Shown piece after piece: positions 8,614-19,555 of a stretch of DNA of 64,000 bases (the first letter of the stretch is position 1; each line of letters starts with the position of its first letter). The stretch comes from Egibacter rhizosphaerae. GTDB taxonomy: Bacteria; Actinomycetota; Nitriliruptoria; Euzebyales; Egibacteraceae. The stretch spans positions 124,001 through 188,000 of the forward strand of contig NZ_CP036402.1 of NCBI RefSeq assembly GCF_004322855.1, read 5' to 3'. The translations under genes were made by a program, and so were the position numbers. The notes under the pieces were generated by a model. It saw nothing but the letters and a program-made list of their open reading frames with translations. It was not told where the DNA came from and made no database searches.

Positions 8614-11362
8614 CCCTGCGGTCGAGGCGGGGCCGGGGAGCCCTCCGGAGTCCTCCGGTCGGGAGTGTCCTGGGCGCCGGGTGCCGTGCCCGCCGGTTCG
8701 AGGAGTGCGACGGGGAGTACGGCGCAGACCTCGCGGAGATCCGCGATCGGTCCCTGGTGATGGCGCCCGGTGTAGACGTCGCGCCACGAGCCCGGGTCCA
8801 GGGCCGGGAACGTGACCCGCGTGTCGCCCCACGCCTCACCCACCGGTGGGTGGCCGGCCTCGGCCATGATCCTTCCGGGCAGGCGAGGCGCGACGGCCAC
8901 CGCCCCCGCGCCGTCAGGTGCCGACCGTGCGAACGCGACGACGTGGTCCGCGCGCTCACCACGGGCGGGCAACGGCTGATAGCCGGCTTGCGAGCCGAAC
9001 GCGGCAGGCCGCCGCGCACGCAGGCGCAGGGCCTCCCGCAACACGTACGCCTTCACCCGGCCGTCGCGCCGCGCGGCGAAGAGCTCGGCCGGGTCCGCCC
9101 GGTCCAGCCCGGGCAGCATGTCGCGCCGACGCGCGAAGTCGGTGGGTCGCCGGTTGTCGGGATCCACCAGGTCGTCACCCCACAGCTCGGTGCCCTGATA
9201 GGTGTCCGGGACGCCCGGGGACGTCGCGCGCAACAGCGTCTGCGCCAGGCCGCTCACGATCGCGATCTCGGCCACCTCGTGCGCGAACGCGGACAGCTCG
9301 TGGGCGAAGGTGGGACCGTGGTCCGGGTCGAGCAACCACGCGACGAAGGAGCCGAGCCGCTCCTCGTACGCGTGACCGGGCTCGTGCCAGCTCGTGTGCG
9401 TCGCGGCCTCCCGGCCCGCCTTCACGAGGTAGTCGACGACGCGGGCGCGCAGCTCGTCGTTCGGCCAGCGACCATCGAGGGGCCACACCCCGAGCAGCGT
9501 CTGGTAGGCGAGCCACTGCATCGCCGCGTCGGGCGCCCGGTGCGGCGAACCCCGCTCCACATCCTGCTCGAACTCCTGCTCGAACTCCTGCTCGAACTGC
9601 CGGGGGACCTCGGCGAGGATCCAGCGGCGCGCGGCCGCGACGACGTCCATCCCCCGCTCGCTGATCGCCGCGATCCGCAGCCGGACGTCCTCACCGCGTT
9701 TGGTGTCGTGGGTCGACGTCGTCAGCATCCCGGTGGGCTGGCGGCGCTGCCGCTCCGCCTGGCTCGCGTGGAACCCATCGGCGTCCAGCCCCATCGTGGT
9801 CGGATCGCCGCCGACCTCGTTCAGCGCCACCAGCCGGAGATCACGATAGAGGTGCGTGTCCTCCAGGCCCTTCGCCATCGCCGCGCTCGACAGCTGTGGG
9901 AAGCGCGCACGCAGTTCCCGTTCCGCCGCATCGTCCGCCGCGGCAACGGGATCGGCGACCGCGGGGGCCGTGTCCGGTCGCAGGCTCCGACCCGTCAGGA
10001 CGTCCCCCACGAACGCGTACAGCCGCTCGACGGCCTCCGCGCGCGATCCGTCGGGGAGGGTGCCCGCGGCCACCCGAACTGCCCTGTCCAGCCGCTCGCG
10101 ATCCACCTGATCGGACCGGCCGCTCTCCGGGTCGACGTAGGTCCGGTAGACGGGCATCGCTTGCGCGAGCCGGGTGACCACCTCCCGGCACTGGGCGAAC
10201 ACGGTGTCGCGCACCTCGCGCCGGCTCTCCGCCGCCCGCCACAGCAGACGAGCGAGTCGGTCGACGTCGGCGGCCAGATCGTCGGCGAGCACCTCGCCCT
10301 TGGCTCGCACCACCCCGGCCCGGAAGTCCCCGCCGCGCTCCCCGAGCACCTCGAGCAAGAACGCGTCGACCACCGACTCGAACCCGGGGTCGACGAACAA
10401 CCCGAGCACGTCGCGCGCGAACTCGTAACCCGTCGTGCCCGCCACCGGCCAATCGGGTAGGACCTCACCGGGCTCGGTGATCTTCTCCGCGACCGTCCAC
10501 ACCCCACCGCTGCGCCGGGCGAGCCTGCGGAAGTACCCGCCGGGGTCGCGCAGACCGTCGGGGTGGTCGATGCGCAGCCCCGCGAGCACCCCGTCGGCGA
10601 CCAGCCGCAGGATCGTGCCGTGCGTGCGCTCGAAGACGTCGGGATCCTCGACGCGGACCGCCGCGAGGTCGTCGACCGCGAAGAAGCGCCGGTAGTTGAC
10701 GAGGGACCCGCCGGTGCGCCAGTGGACGAGCCGATAGTGCTGCGCCTCGATGAGCCCGTGCAGCGCACTCCAGCTGGCGGGCTCGCCCGGGGAGCCCGCG
10801 AGTCCCGCGGGACCGCCCGCCTCGAGGACGAGCCCCACGGTCTCGGGGGCCAGCGGCAGGTCGTGCTCGTGATAGCGGAGCCGATACCCGTCCTCGCGGG
10901 CCTCGACCGCGAGCTCGCCCGCGTGCAGGACCTCCCCGTAGGGACGACCGAGGATCGGGAGCACCACCCGTCCCCGCGCCCCCGGCAAGGGATGGTCCCA
11001 ATCCACGTCGAAGACGGCTGCGGCCGCCGACAGACGGCCCCCGGCCAGCAGCTCCTCCCACAGCGGGTTCTCGGGCCCCGTGCCGACGTGGTTCGGCACC
11101 AGGTCCGCGACGACCCCCAGGCCGTGCGCGTGCGCTCGCGCGGCGAGGTCCCGAAGGCCCTGCTCGCCGCCGAGCTCCTCGCGGACGCGGGTCGGATCCA
11201 CGACGTCGTAGCCGTGAGTGGATTCGGCACGCGCCGCGAGGATCGGCGAGCAGTAGAGGTGGCTCACGCCGAGATCGGCGAGGTATCCGACGAGGTCCGC
11301 AGCCGTCGCGAAGTCGAGGAAGTCGGGCCGCAACTGCAAGCGGTAGGTGCTGCCCGGGGCAC

Positions 11363-11366
<4 letters not shown>
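8610..11366 (-). CDS. treY: malto-oligosyltrehalose synthase
   Basis: Converts the reducing-end alpha-1,4 bond of maltodextrins to the alpha,alpha-1,1 bond of trehalose. The 918-residue protein is somewhat longer than most TreY (about 750-850). GH13 motifs are DLVPNHVG, LRIDHPDGL and the WTVAEKITEPGEVLPDWPV segment. TreY-specific blocks TSTHDTKRGEDVR and VPDTYQGTELWGDDLVDPDNRR are intact. The start ATG overlaps the treX stop (ATGA, 11363-11366), so the two are translationally coupled. A 12-bp sequence repeated three times (9563-9598) encodes EFEQ units in a surface stretch. The frame is open further upstream inside treX, but the conserved MSAPGSTYRLQLRPDF begins here. Confidence 0.96.
9563..9598 (-). 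repeat. three tandem copies of a 12-bp unit inside treY
   Basis: CCTGCTCGAACT (plus strand) occurs at 9563, 9575 and 9587 without interruption and encodes repeated Glu-Phe-Glu-Gln. In-frame gain or loss of units would change protein length without disrupting the gene. Confidence 0.8.
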
Positions 11367-13573
<2,207 letters not shown>

Positions 13574-13589
13574 GGGGGATCTCCTTGTC

Positions 13590-13632
13590 ATGGGCCCGGT
13601 CGTACCGGTGTTATGGGCCCGGTCGTACCGGT
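13590..13632 (-). repeat. 20-bp direct repeat upstream of treX (possible operator)
   Basis: ATGGGCCCGGTCGTACCGGT occurs exactly twice, at 13590-13609 and 13613-13632, period 23 bp. Each copy holds two small palindromes (GGGCCC and ACCGGT). The pair lies between the treX start and a possible minus-strand -10 (TACTCT near 13650), where a regulator or an RNA structure could act. Confidence 0.6.
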
Positions 13633-13677
13633 CCGGCGCGGACAGCGCAGCCGACCAGAGTACAGTGCCACGGGACA

Positions 13678-13693
13678 CCGCTCGCGCGAGCGG
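13678..13693. repeat. 16-bp perfect palindrome in the treX / MFS divergent region
   Basis: CCGCTCGCGCGAGCGG is a perfect dyad between two divergent genes and could be a regulator site. At this GC content a 16-bp dyad is not rare, so support is moderate. Confidence 0.4.
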
Positions 13694-13750
13694 ATGCCCC
13701 GTGCCGTGGTCGGCGCGCCCACCATTCCCTCCTGAGGGAGCCCTACCCCT

Positions 13751-13804
13751 GTGACCGTCACCAAGCGCCGCGCGCCGCGCGCCAAGGCACCGACGCGCCC
13801 GTGA
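13751..13804 (+). CDS. 17-residue basic leader ORF overlapping the MFS start
   Basis: GTG start, ribosome site GAGGGAG 10 nt upstream, peptide MTVTKRRAPRAKAPTRP (six Lys/Arg), stop TGA overlapping the next GTG start as GTGA (13801-13804). The arrangement suggests translational coupling to the MFS transporter. The ribosome site is the 3' arm of a small hairpin, TCCCTC-CT-GAGGGA (13726-13739). Alternatives: the peptide is the real N-terminus of the transporter separated by a natural or sequencing frameshift, or the reading frame is fortuitous. Confidence 0.4.
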   Translation: MTVTKRRAPRAKAPTRP

Positions 13805-15153
13805 GCCGCACACCTCGCGGGTGGCTCTCCGGCCCGGTCCTCACGGCCGCTGCGCTGTCGGCGATGGCGGGGTTCGCCCAGTTCGGCCCCGCCGCAGCCC
13901 TCGCGGACATCTCCACCGCGTTCGGTGACCCGTCCCTCGAGCCGGACCGGGTCACCGAGCTCGCGCTGCCGGGATCCGTGGTCGGGCTCGGTCTCGCCAT
14001 CATCCGCCTCGCCTCGCTCGGCAGCCTCACGCTCGCCGGGTTCGCCGATCGGGCTGGCCGACGACGAGTCCTCCTCGTCTCCACGGGTCTCGGGCTCGTG
14101 CTCACCGGCCTCTCGGCGCTGGCGGGCTCGTACTGGTGGTTCGTGGCGATCTTCGCCCTCGGCCGCCCGTTCCTCTCGGCGACGAACGCGGTGGCGGGGG
14201 TGACGGCCGCCGAGCACGTACCGACCCGTGACCGGGCAGGAGCGATCGCCGTCATCGCCGCTGGCTACGGGCTGGGCACCGGCGTCACGCTGCTCGTGCG
14301 CGACCTCGCCGGCGATGTCCTCGGGTTCCGCGGCCTGTTCGCGTCGGCGGCGCTGCTGGTGCTCCTGCTCCCGCTCGCCGCCCGAGCACTTCGCGAACCT
14401 ACGGTCTTCGCCTCCGCGCGCCGCTCCACCCCCGCGACCCGGTGGCGACTCGGCGCCGTGCCGCGTCCGCTGGTCCCACGCCTCGTGCTGCTCGGAGCGC
14501 TCACGTTCGGCATCGGGTTCGTCACCGGCCCGGCCAACACCTACGTCTTCCTGTTCGGCGAACAGGTCGTGGGCCTGCCGTTGCGCACCCTCACGCTGGC
14601 AGGCTTGTCGGCGGGTCCGATCGGGCTGCTGGGTCTGCTGGCTGGTCGCTGGGCCGCCGACCGCCTGGGCCGCCGGCCGAGCTGCATGCTCGGCATGGCC
14701 CTGGCCGGCTGCGGCGCGATCGTGCTCTACAGCGGAACGGCGACCGCCGTCGTGGTCGGCTACCTCCTGAGCCTGCTCGGCCAGTCGGCGTACGGTCCTC
14801 CGGCCGGCGCCATGGACGCGGAGCTGTTCCCCACCCGGGTGCGGGCCACGGTCGCTGGCTGGCTCACCGTCGCCGGCGTGCTCGGCGCCAGCAGCGGCCT
14901 CGCCCTGTTCGGCGCGCTCTGGGAGGCGATCGGTCCGCAGCCCGCCGCGCTCACGCTCTTCGTGCCGATCGTCGTCCTGGCCGGCGCCTACTGGTTGCTA
15001 CCGGAAACCCGCGACCGCGAGTTGCCCGACGATGTCGAGACCACGGCCTCGCCGACCTCACCGGGCACGCCGACCTCCCCGACCTCGCCGGGCTCGCCGA
15101 CCTCCCCGACCTCCCCGACCTCGGCGGACTCGGCGGGCTCGGCCACCCCGTGA
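13801..15153 (+). CDS. MFS transporter
   Basis: A 450-residue inner-membrane transporter with about 12 hydrophobic segments. The MFS signature between TM2 and TM3 is visible as GFADRAGRRRVLL, and its repeat in the second half as GRWAADRLGRRPS. This layout is typical of sugar/metabolite:H+ symporters and drug efflux pumps; the substrate is unknown. The first hydrophobic helix begins about 10 residues after the GTG at 13801, so nothing upstream is needed. The C-terminal 40 residues are a Thr-Ser-Pro repeat that lies antisense to the tail of the convergent GGDEF gene over 166 bp. A 17-codon ORF overlaps the start. Confidence 0.85.
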   Translation: MSRTPRGWLSGPVLTAAALSAMAGFAQFGPAAALADISTAFGDPSLEPDRVTELALPGSVVGLGLAIIRLASLGSLTLAGFADRAGRRRVLLVSTGLGLVLTGLSALAGSYWWFVAIFALGRPFLSATNAVAGVTAAEHVPTRDRAGAIAVIAAGYGLGTGVTLLVRDLAGDVLGFRGLFASAALLVLLLPLAARALREPTVFASARRSTPATRWRLGAVPRPLVPRLVLLGALTFGIGFVTGPANTYVFLFGEQVVGLPLRTLTLAGLSAGPIGLLGLLAGRWAADRLGRRPSCMLGMALAGCGAIVLYSGTATAVVVGYLLSLLGQSAYGPPAGAMDAELFPTRVRATVAGWLTVAGVLGASSGLALFGALWEAIGPQPAALTLFVPIVVLAGAYWLLPETRDRELPDDVETTASPTSPGTPTSPTSPGSPTSPTSPTSADSAGSATP

Positions 15154-16454
15154 CGCGCGTCCGTCCCCCGCAGGGATGAGGGACGGGACTCCGGACCGGC
15201 AGCCGGCCCGGAGTCGCTCTCCGGGAGCGCGACGGCGCACGTGCGCCCCAACCGGATGCCCCGGGCGGAGCCGGCCTTGGCCTCGTACATCGCCGTGTCG
15301 GCATCGGAGAGCAACCGCTCACGATCGTTGGAGTCCCCTCGCTCCCGGTACGAGATGCCGACGCTCGCGACGAGCTCGACCTCCCCGGCGGTCAAGGCGA
15401 TCGGCTGGCGAATCGCCTCCTGGATCCGTTCGGCCACGACCAGGGCTGCCTCGGGGTCGGCCACGCCGGTGAGCAACACCGCGAACTCGTCGCCCCCCAG
15501 GCGGCCGAGGAGGTCGTGGGGCCGCAGGCAGCGCTGCAGCCGTTGGGCGATGATGCGGAGCAACTCGTCACCGGCCTGATGACCAAGGCGATCGTTGACG
15601 GCCTTGAACCCGTCGAGATCGAGGAACAGCACCGCGATCGGAGCCTCGTCGGCGACGACGGCGTCGTCGATCCGCTCGAACAAGCGTGTGCGGTTCGCCG
15701 CGCCGGTCAGCGCATCGGTCGCGGCCTGTCGCAGCAGTTCCCGCTCGAGGTTGCGTTGGCGGAGGAACTGCTGGGCCAGCGCGAGTGCCGCGTCCGCCTG
15801 CCGCGCGAGCAACTCGAGGCACTCCCGCTCGTAGGCCGAGACCTCCCGTGAACGGGTCGTACCGACGGTCAGAACGGCGGTGAGGGCATCCCCGTTCCAG
15901 ACCGGGCAACCGAGGACCGTGCGCATTCCGGAGACCCCGTCCCCCGCGTCCCGGCCGGAGGGGACGGTCCAGCCGGAGGGATCCTCGAGCTCGACGACGT
16001 CGCCGGATGCGGCGACGGCCTCGAGGATGCCGTCCTCGGCAGGCCCGGTCGTCGGCAGTGACTCCGCGTCACCACGCCGTGCGACCGCCCTCCACCGCTG
16101 GCTGCCGTCGTCGTACAACGAGAGATCGACGGCTTCGAAGCCCAACTCCGCCGCCGCGTCGGCGACGGCGGACAGGACCGCCCCCGAGTCGGCGGTGGTC
16201 ATCCCACGCCCGGCCGAGACGACCGTCGCCAGCAACTCCGCCCGGTGCTCCGCCTGCTGCTCGGCATCGCGTCGCGCGCCGAGGATGCCCGCGAGATGGC
16301 GCGCGGTGGCGCCACCGATACCGGCGAGCGCGACGAGCAGCACGACCTGCGCCACGAGAACCCCCGTCTGAGCCACGAGAATGCCCGCTGCGCCGATCAC
16401 GAGCCCCAGCAGGGCTCCCACGATCGGCGGGAGGATTCCGCGGAGGACACGCAT
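14988..16454 (-). CDS. membrane diguanylate cyclase (GAF-GGDEF)
   Basis: Predicted cyclic di-GMP synthase, 488 residues. Two N-terminal membrane helices (about residues 7-55) are followed by a GAF-like sensor (about 75-225) and a complete GGDEF domain with the active-site motif RLGGDEF. An inhibitory RxxD site (RPHD) lies five residues before GGDEF, so product feedback is likely. The ATG at 16454 is chosen for its position right before the first helix; a GTG 27 bp upstream is an alternative. The last 60 residues are a Glu-Val-Gly repeat encoded opposite the MFS tail. Divergent from the PimB-like gene. A separate EAL protein is encoded at 52465-53610. Confidence 0.9.
   Translation of the reverse strand: MRVLRGILPPIVGALLGLVIGAAGILVAQTGVLVAQVVLLVALAGIGGATARHLAGILGARRDAEQQAEHRAELLATVVSAGRGMTTADSGAVLSAVADAAAELGFEAVDLSLYDDGSQRWRAVARRGDAESLPTTGPAEDGILEAVAASGDVVELEDPSGWTVPSGRDAGDGVSGMRTVLGCPVWNGDALTAVLTVGTTRSREVSAYERECLELLARQADAALALAQQFLRQRNLERELLRQAATDALTGAANRTRLFERIDDAVVADEAPIAVLFLDLDGFKAVNDRLGHQAGDELLRIIAQRLQRCLRPHDLLGRLGGDEFAVLLTGVADPEAALVVAERIQEAIRQPIALTAGEVELVASVGISYRERGDSNDRERLLSDADTAMYEAKAGSARGIRLGRTCAVALPESDSGPAAGPESRPSSLRGTDARHGVAEPAESAEVGEVGEVGEPGEVGEVGVPGEVGEAVVSTSSGNSRSRVSGSNQ
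15037..15132. repeat. low-complexity tandem repeat coding on both strands
   Basis: Imperfect units of the type CCGACCTC(C/G) repeat across this stretch. On the plus strand they read Thr-Ser-Pro in the MFS tail, on the minus strand Glu-Val-Gly in the GGDEF tail. Slippage here would change both C-termini at once. Confidence 0.7.
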
Positions 16455-16599
16455 GTCGCCCCGTGCGTCCGGACCCACCCGGTTCCCTTTCCCGCTCCTC
16501 GATGAATCCGCATGGGATCCATCCCGCCACCGGTCAGGGTACGCCACGGAAGCGACGATGTGGTGACCCGTTCCACATCCCCGACCCGTCCACGTGCGC

Positions 16600-16605
16600 T
16601 AGCGT
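16600..16605 (+). promoter_or_regulatory. -10 element TAGCGT of the PimB-like gene
   Basis: GCTAGCGT lies 12 nt before the ATG at 16618. No ribosome site is evident between them. Confidence 0.4.
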
Positions 16606-16617
16606 CACGGTTCACCC

Positions 16618-17763
16618 ATGCGCACACTGCTCGTCACCAACGACTTCCCACCCGACGTCGGCGGTATCCAGCGCTTCGCGGTCGAGCTCGCCACACGGCT
16701 GCCCGGAGCGGCCGTCCTCGCGCCACAGCATCCCGACGCGGGCCCGCACGACCGGGACCTGTCGGTCCCCGTGTGGCGCGCGCCCGCGCGGTACCTGCTA
16801 CCCGAACCCCGCACGCACCGCGCGCTGCGGCACGCCGTCCACCGGCACCGGGCCGACACGGTGCTCTTCTTGTCACCCGTCCCGCTCGCCCTGCTCGGCC
16901 ACGCGCTCACCGTGCCCTGGGCGGTCGTCTCGCACGGGGCGGAGATCGAGATCCCGGGTCGGGCCCCGATAGTCGGTGGGCGCATCCGTCGCGCGCTGCG
17001 AGGCGCCGACGGGCTCTTCGCCGTGAGCGAGTGGACCGCCGACCGTATCCGACGGCTCGTGGGGCCCGGCGGTCCGCCGGTGCACCTGCTGCGCAACGGT
17101 GTGGATCCGCAGCGCTTCACGCCGGAGGCGGACGGCACCGCGGTGCGGCGACGGCTGGGCCTCGGCGACGCGCCGATGATCCTGTGCGTGGGACGCCTCG
17201 TTCCCCGCAAGGGTCAGGACCGACTCCTCGACGCCCTCCCCCGCATCCGCGCCCACGCGCCGGACGCCCGCCTGGTCCTGGTGGGCGACGGTCGCCTGCG
17301 CCCGCGCCTCGAACGGGCCGCGGCCGCGCTCCCGCCGGGCGCGGTGGTCCTCACCGGCACCGTGACCGCCGACGACCTACCCGCGTTCCACGCGGCGGCG
17401 GACGTGTTCGCGCACCCCAACCGGGATCGCTGGGGCGGGCTCGAGCAGGAGGGGTTCGGGATCGTGTTCCTCGAGGCGCAAGCCTGCGGCACCCCCGTCG
17501 TCGCCGGCGCGAGCGGGGGCTCCCCCGAAGCGTTGCTCGAGGGCCGTACCGGATTAACTGTCGACGGCGCCGACCCGGCGGCCATCGCCGCGGCGGTCGG
17601 CTGCCTCGTGGCCGACCGCGAGCGCGCGAGTGTGATGGGCCATGCCGCCCGGAGCTTCGTTGCCAGCGAGTTCGCCTGGGACGCGATCGTCGACCGCCTC
17701 GGCCGAGACCTCGCGACGCTGCGCACCCGCCGTCTCCCGCCCGGCTCGACCGCCTCGGGCTAG
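16618..17763 (+). CDS. pimB: GT4 glycosyltransferase, PimB-like mannosyltransferase
   Basis: Probable GDP-mannose-dependent transferase that adds a mannose to phosphatidylinositol mannoside at the cytosolic membrane face. The 381-residue GT-B protein starts MRTLLVTNDFPPDVGGIQRF, very close to actinobacterial PimB'. It has the LCVGRLVPRKGQDRLLDAL donor-domain entry and the EX7E motif in EGFGIVFLEAQACGTPVVA. The acceptor cannot be proved from sequence; other GT4 members with the same signatures transfer to other lipids or sugars. Monocistronic, divergent from the GGDEF gene. Confidence 0.8.
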   Translation: MRTLLVTNDFPPDVGGIQRFAVELATRLPGAAVLAPQHPDAGPHDRDLSVPVWRAPARYLLPEPRTHRALRHAVHRHRADTVLFLSPVPLALLGHALTVPWAVVSHGAEIEIPGRAPIVGGRIRRALRGADGLFAVSEWTADRIRRLVGPGGPPVHLLRNGVDPQRFTPEADGTAVRRRLGLGDAPMILCVGRLVPRKGQDRLLDALPRIRAHAPDARLVLVGDGRLRPRLERAAAALPPGAVVLTGTVTADDLPAFHAAADVFAHPNRDRWGGLEQEGFGIVFLEAQACGTPVVAGASGGSPEALLEGRTGLTVDGADPAAIAAAVGCLVADRERASVMGHAARSFVASEFAWDAIVDRLGRDLATLRTRRLPPGSTASG

Positions 17764-18132
17764 CCTGTCCAGAGGTCCGAATGGACCGGCACAGCGACCC
17801 GGCGGAGAATCCCACCATGGCTCATCACCGTGCACTGTGCTGGCGGAACAGCCCAGCGAGGGTGCGGAAGCCGGAGCGGACGCGGCGCTGTCGAGCCGCG
17901 GTCGCCGGGCGCGCTCGGGTGGCTCGCGCTCGCGGTCCGGTTCCCGGTCGAGGGGTGGCTCCTCACCCAGTCGTTCGCGTTCCCGCGGGGGCTCCAGCCG
18001 GAGACGATAGGCCGGACATGACCGCACCCGGACCGAGCGGGTGCGGGCGCGGACCGTGGTAGTGACGCTGCGGACCGCCTCGGTCGCTGCGTCGAGCATC
18101 GGCACGCGCTGATGCCGGTGCTGCTGCCCATC
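17764..18132. other. 369-bp stretch without a confident gene
   Basis: Between the PimB-like gene (+) and the M48 gene (-). The best small candidate is a plus-strand frame 17837-18010 (GTG start, 57 residues) whose C-terminal half is an Arg/Ser/Gly repeat (RSGGSRSRSGSRSRGG). It lacks a ribosome site and has weaker third-position GC than its neighbours. A competing ATG at 17817 in another frame has a weak GGAGA upstream. A minus-strand frame over the same DNA has slightly better third-position GC but runs into pimB. A TAGCCT hexamer lies at 17762-17767. No choice is justified. Confidence 0.4.
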
Positions 18133-19485
18133 TCACCGGTCCTGCTGCTCCTCGTCCAGGCCTCCTACCCGTAGATGGGGACGGACCGGGCCCCTCCAGT
18201 CGAGCGGCCAGCGCTCGCCCATCTCGAGCCGACTCGCGGCCGGAGGGTGCGAGGACCAGAGGAGGCGCGCCCAGGTGGGTGGCGCGGGATCGCTGAGGTT
18301 CGCCCGGCCGATCTCGGCCTTCTGGCGCAGGTAGACGTCGCGGTCCCCGGTCAGCTCCAGTGAGCCCAGGTCCGCGGCGGCCTCCATGTCGCGTGACACG
18401 TTCATCGCCACCGGCGCCGAACCGTTGACGAGCAGCACGACCACGGCCACGGCGACCGCGGCGCCGCGAGGGTCCGCGAGCGTCCGCTGCTTCCCGGCGC
18501 GAACTCGCCGACCCATGACGCCCGCGAGGACGTAGGCCGCGGCGACCACTCCCGCGGCCGCCGCCGCGGTGCCGCGGGCGAGATCGCCGTTGCGATGGTG
18601 GGCCAGCTCGTGGGCGACCACCATCCCGACGTCCTCCGGTGGCCGTGCTTCGAGCAACGTGTCGTACAGGACGATCCGCCGGGTCGCCCCCAACCCCGAT
18701 ACGTAGGCGTTCTGTCGGGTCGTCCGGGCGCTCGCCTCGGCGACCAGGATCTCGTCCATGTCCTCGCCCGCTGCCTCGATCACGCGGGAGACGTCGGTGC
18801 GCATCTCGCCCTCGGGCAGCGGCACGGTTCGGTGCTGCAGGGGCTCGAGCACGAGCGGTGCCGCGAGCACGAGCAGCGCCGCGGCCGCGCCGCCCGCGAG
18901 CCCGGCGAGCGGAGCGAACGCTCGCGGTGCGCGACGAGCCAGGCCCAACGCTCCTGCGGCGCCGGCCGCGACGATCAACCAGATCGCCGCCATGTTGCGA
19001 GTCCAGTGCCAGAGCCACTCCGGCAACGACTGCGTCGAGAACCCCCACATCCCGTCGTGGTACCAGCCGAGCCACACGTTGAGGGGCAGCACGGCCAGGT
19101 CGACGATCACGACGATCGCGGCCACGACGGCGGCGCCCGCGAGCACGGGACGAGTCGATCCACCCATGCGGTCGACCAGACCAGCGACGACGCGGCGGCC
19201 CGTGGGCGTGAAGGCGATGAGGCAGGGGATCGCGATCCGAAGGGCAAGACCCAGCAGCCTGAGCAGGTACCGCGGCCCGTGATAGGCCTCGACGGCGGCC
19301 AGGTGGTCGGCGTCGAACCATCGCGCGGGATCGGGAACGCCGCCGAGATCGGGCGCGAGCGGGCGCAGCGCCACCGCTGCGATCCCGGCCACGACGACGA
19401 CGGCGGTGAGCACGTGTAGCGGCCACAGCGGCCGACGACGGGTGGGCCCGGGCGACCCGGCCTCCTCGATTCTCGTCGCCACCAC
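18133..19485 (-). CDS. M48-family (Ste24-like) membrane metallopeptidase
   Basis: Integral-membrane zinc peptidase of about 450 residues. Four or more hydrophobic segments precede the catalytic HELAHH motif (VVAHELAHHRNGD), two more follow, and a downstream EAAAD (MEAAADLGSLELTGD) supplies the third zinc ligand. This is the layout of CAAX-prenyl-protease-type M48 enzymes; in bacteria they are usually membrane quality-control peptidases. Start: tandem GTG codons at 19485 and 19482, with GGAG just upstream; the Arg-rich open frame further upstream overlaps the next gene and has no family similarity. Possibly cotranscribed with the two small genes at 19556 and 20011. Confidence 0.85.
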   Translation of the reverse strand: MVATRIEEAGSPGPTRRRPLWPLHVLTAVVVVAGIAAVALRPLAPDLGGVPDPARWFDADHLAAVEAYHGPRYLLRLLGLALRIAIPCLIAFTPTGRRVVAGLVDRMGGSTRPVLAGAAVVAAIVVIVDLAVLPLNVWLGWYHDGMWGFSTQSLPEWLWHWTRNMAAIWLIVAAGAAGALGLARRAPRAFAPLAGLAGGAAAALLVLAAPLVLEPLQHRTVPLPEGEMRTDVSRVIEAAGEDMDEILVAEASARTTRQNAYVSGLGATRRIVLYDTLLEARPPEDVGMVVAHELAHHRNGDLARGTAAAAAGVVAAAYVLAGVMGRRVRAGKQRTLADPRGAAVAVAVVVLLVNGSAPVAMNVSRDMEAAADLGSLELTGDRDVYLRQKAEIGRANLSDPAPPTWARLLWSSHPPAASRLEMGERWPLDWRGPVRPHLRVGGLDEEQQDR

Positions 19486-19555
19486 CGCTCCGCATCGTCG
19501 GCACCGATCGCGACACCTTCCAGGACGAGTCCGCCATATCGCCGGACGCCCCGGA

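Noticed and set aside
7884-10460. Plus-strand frame spanning the end of the GH57 gene and treY
   Set aside because: Composed of out-of-frame and antisense parts of two well-supported genes.
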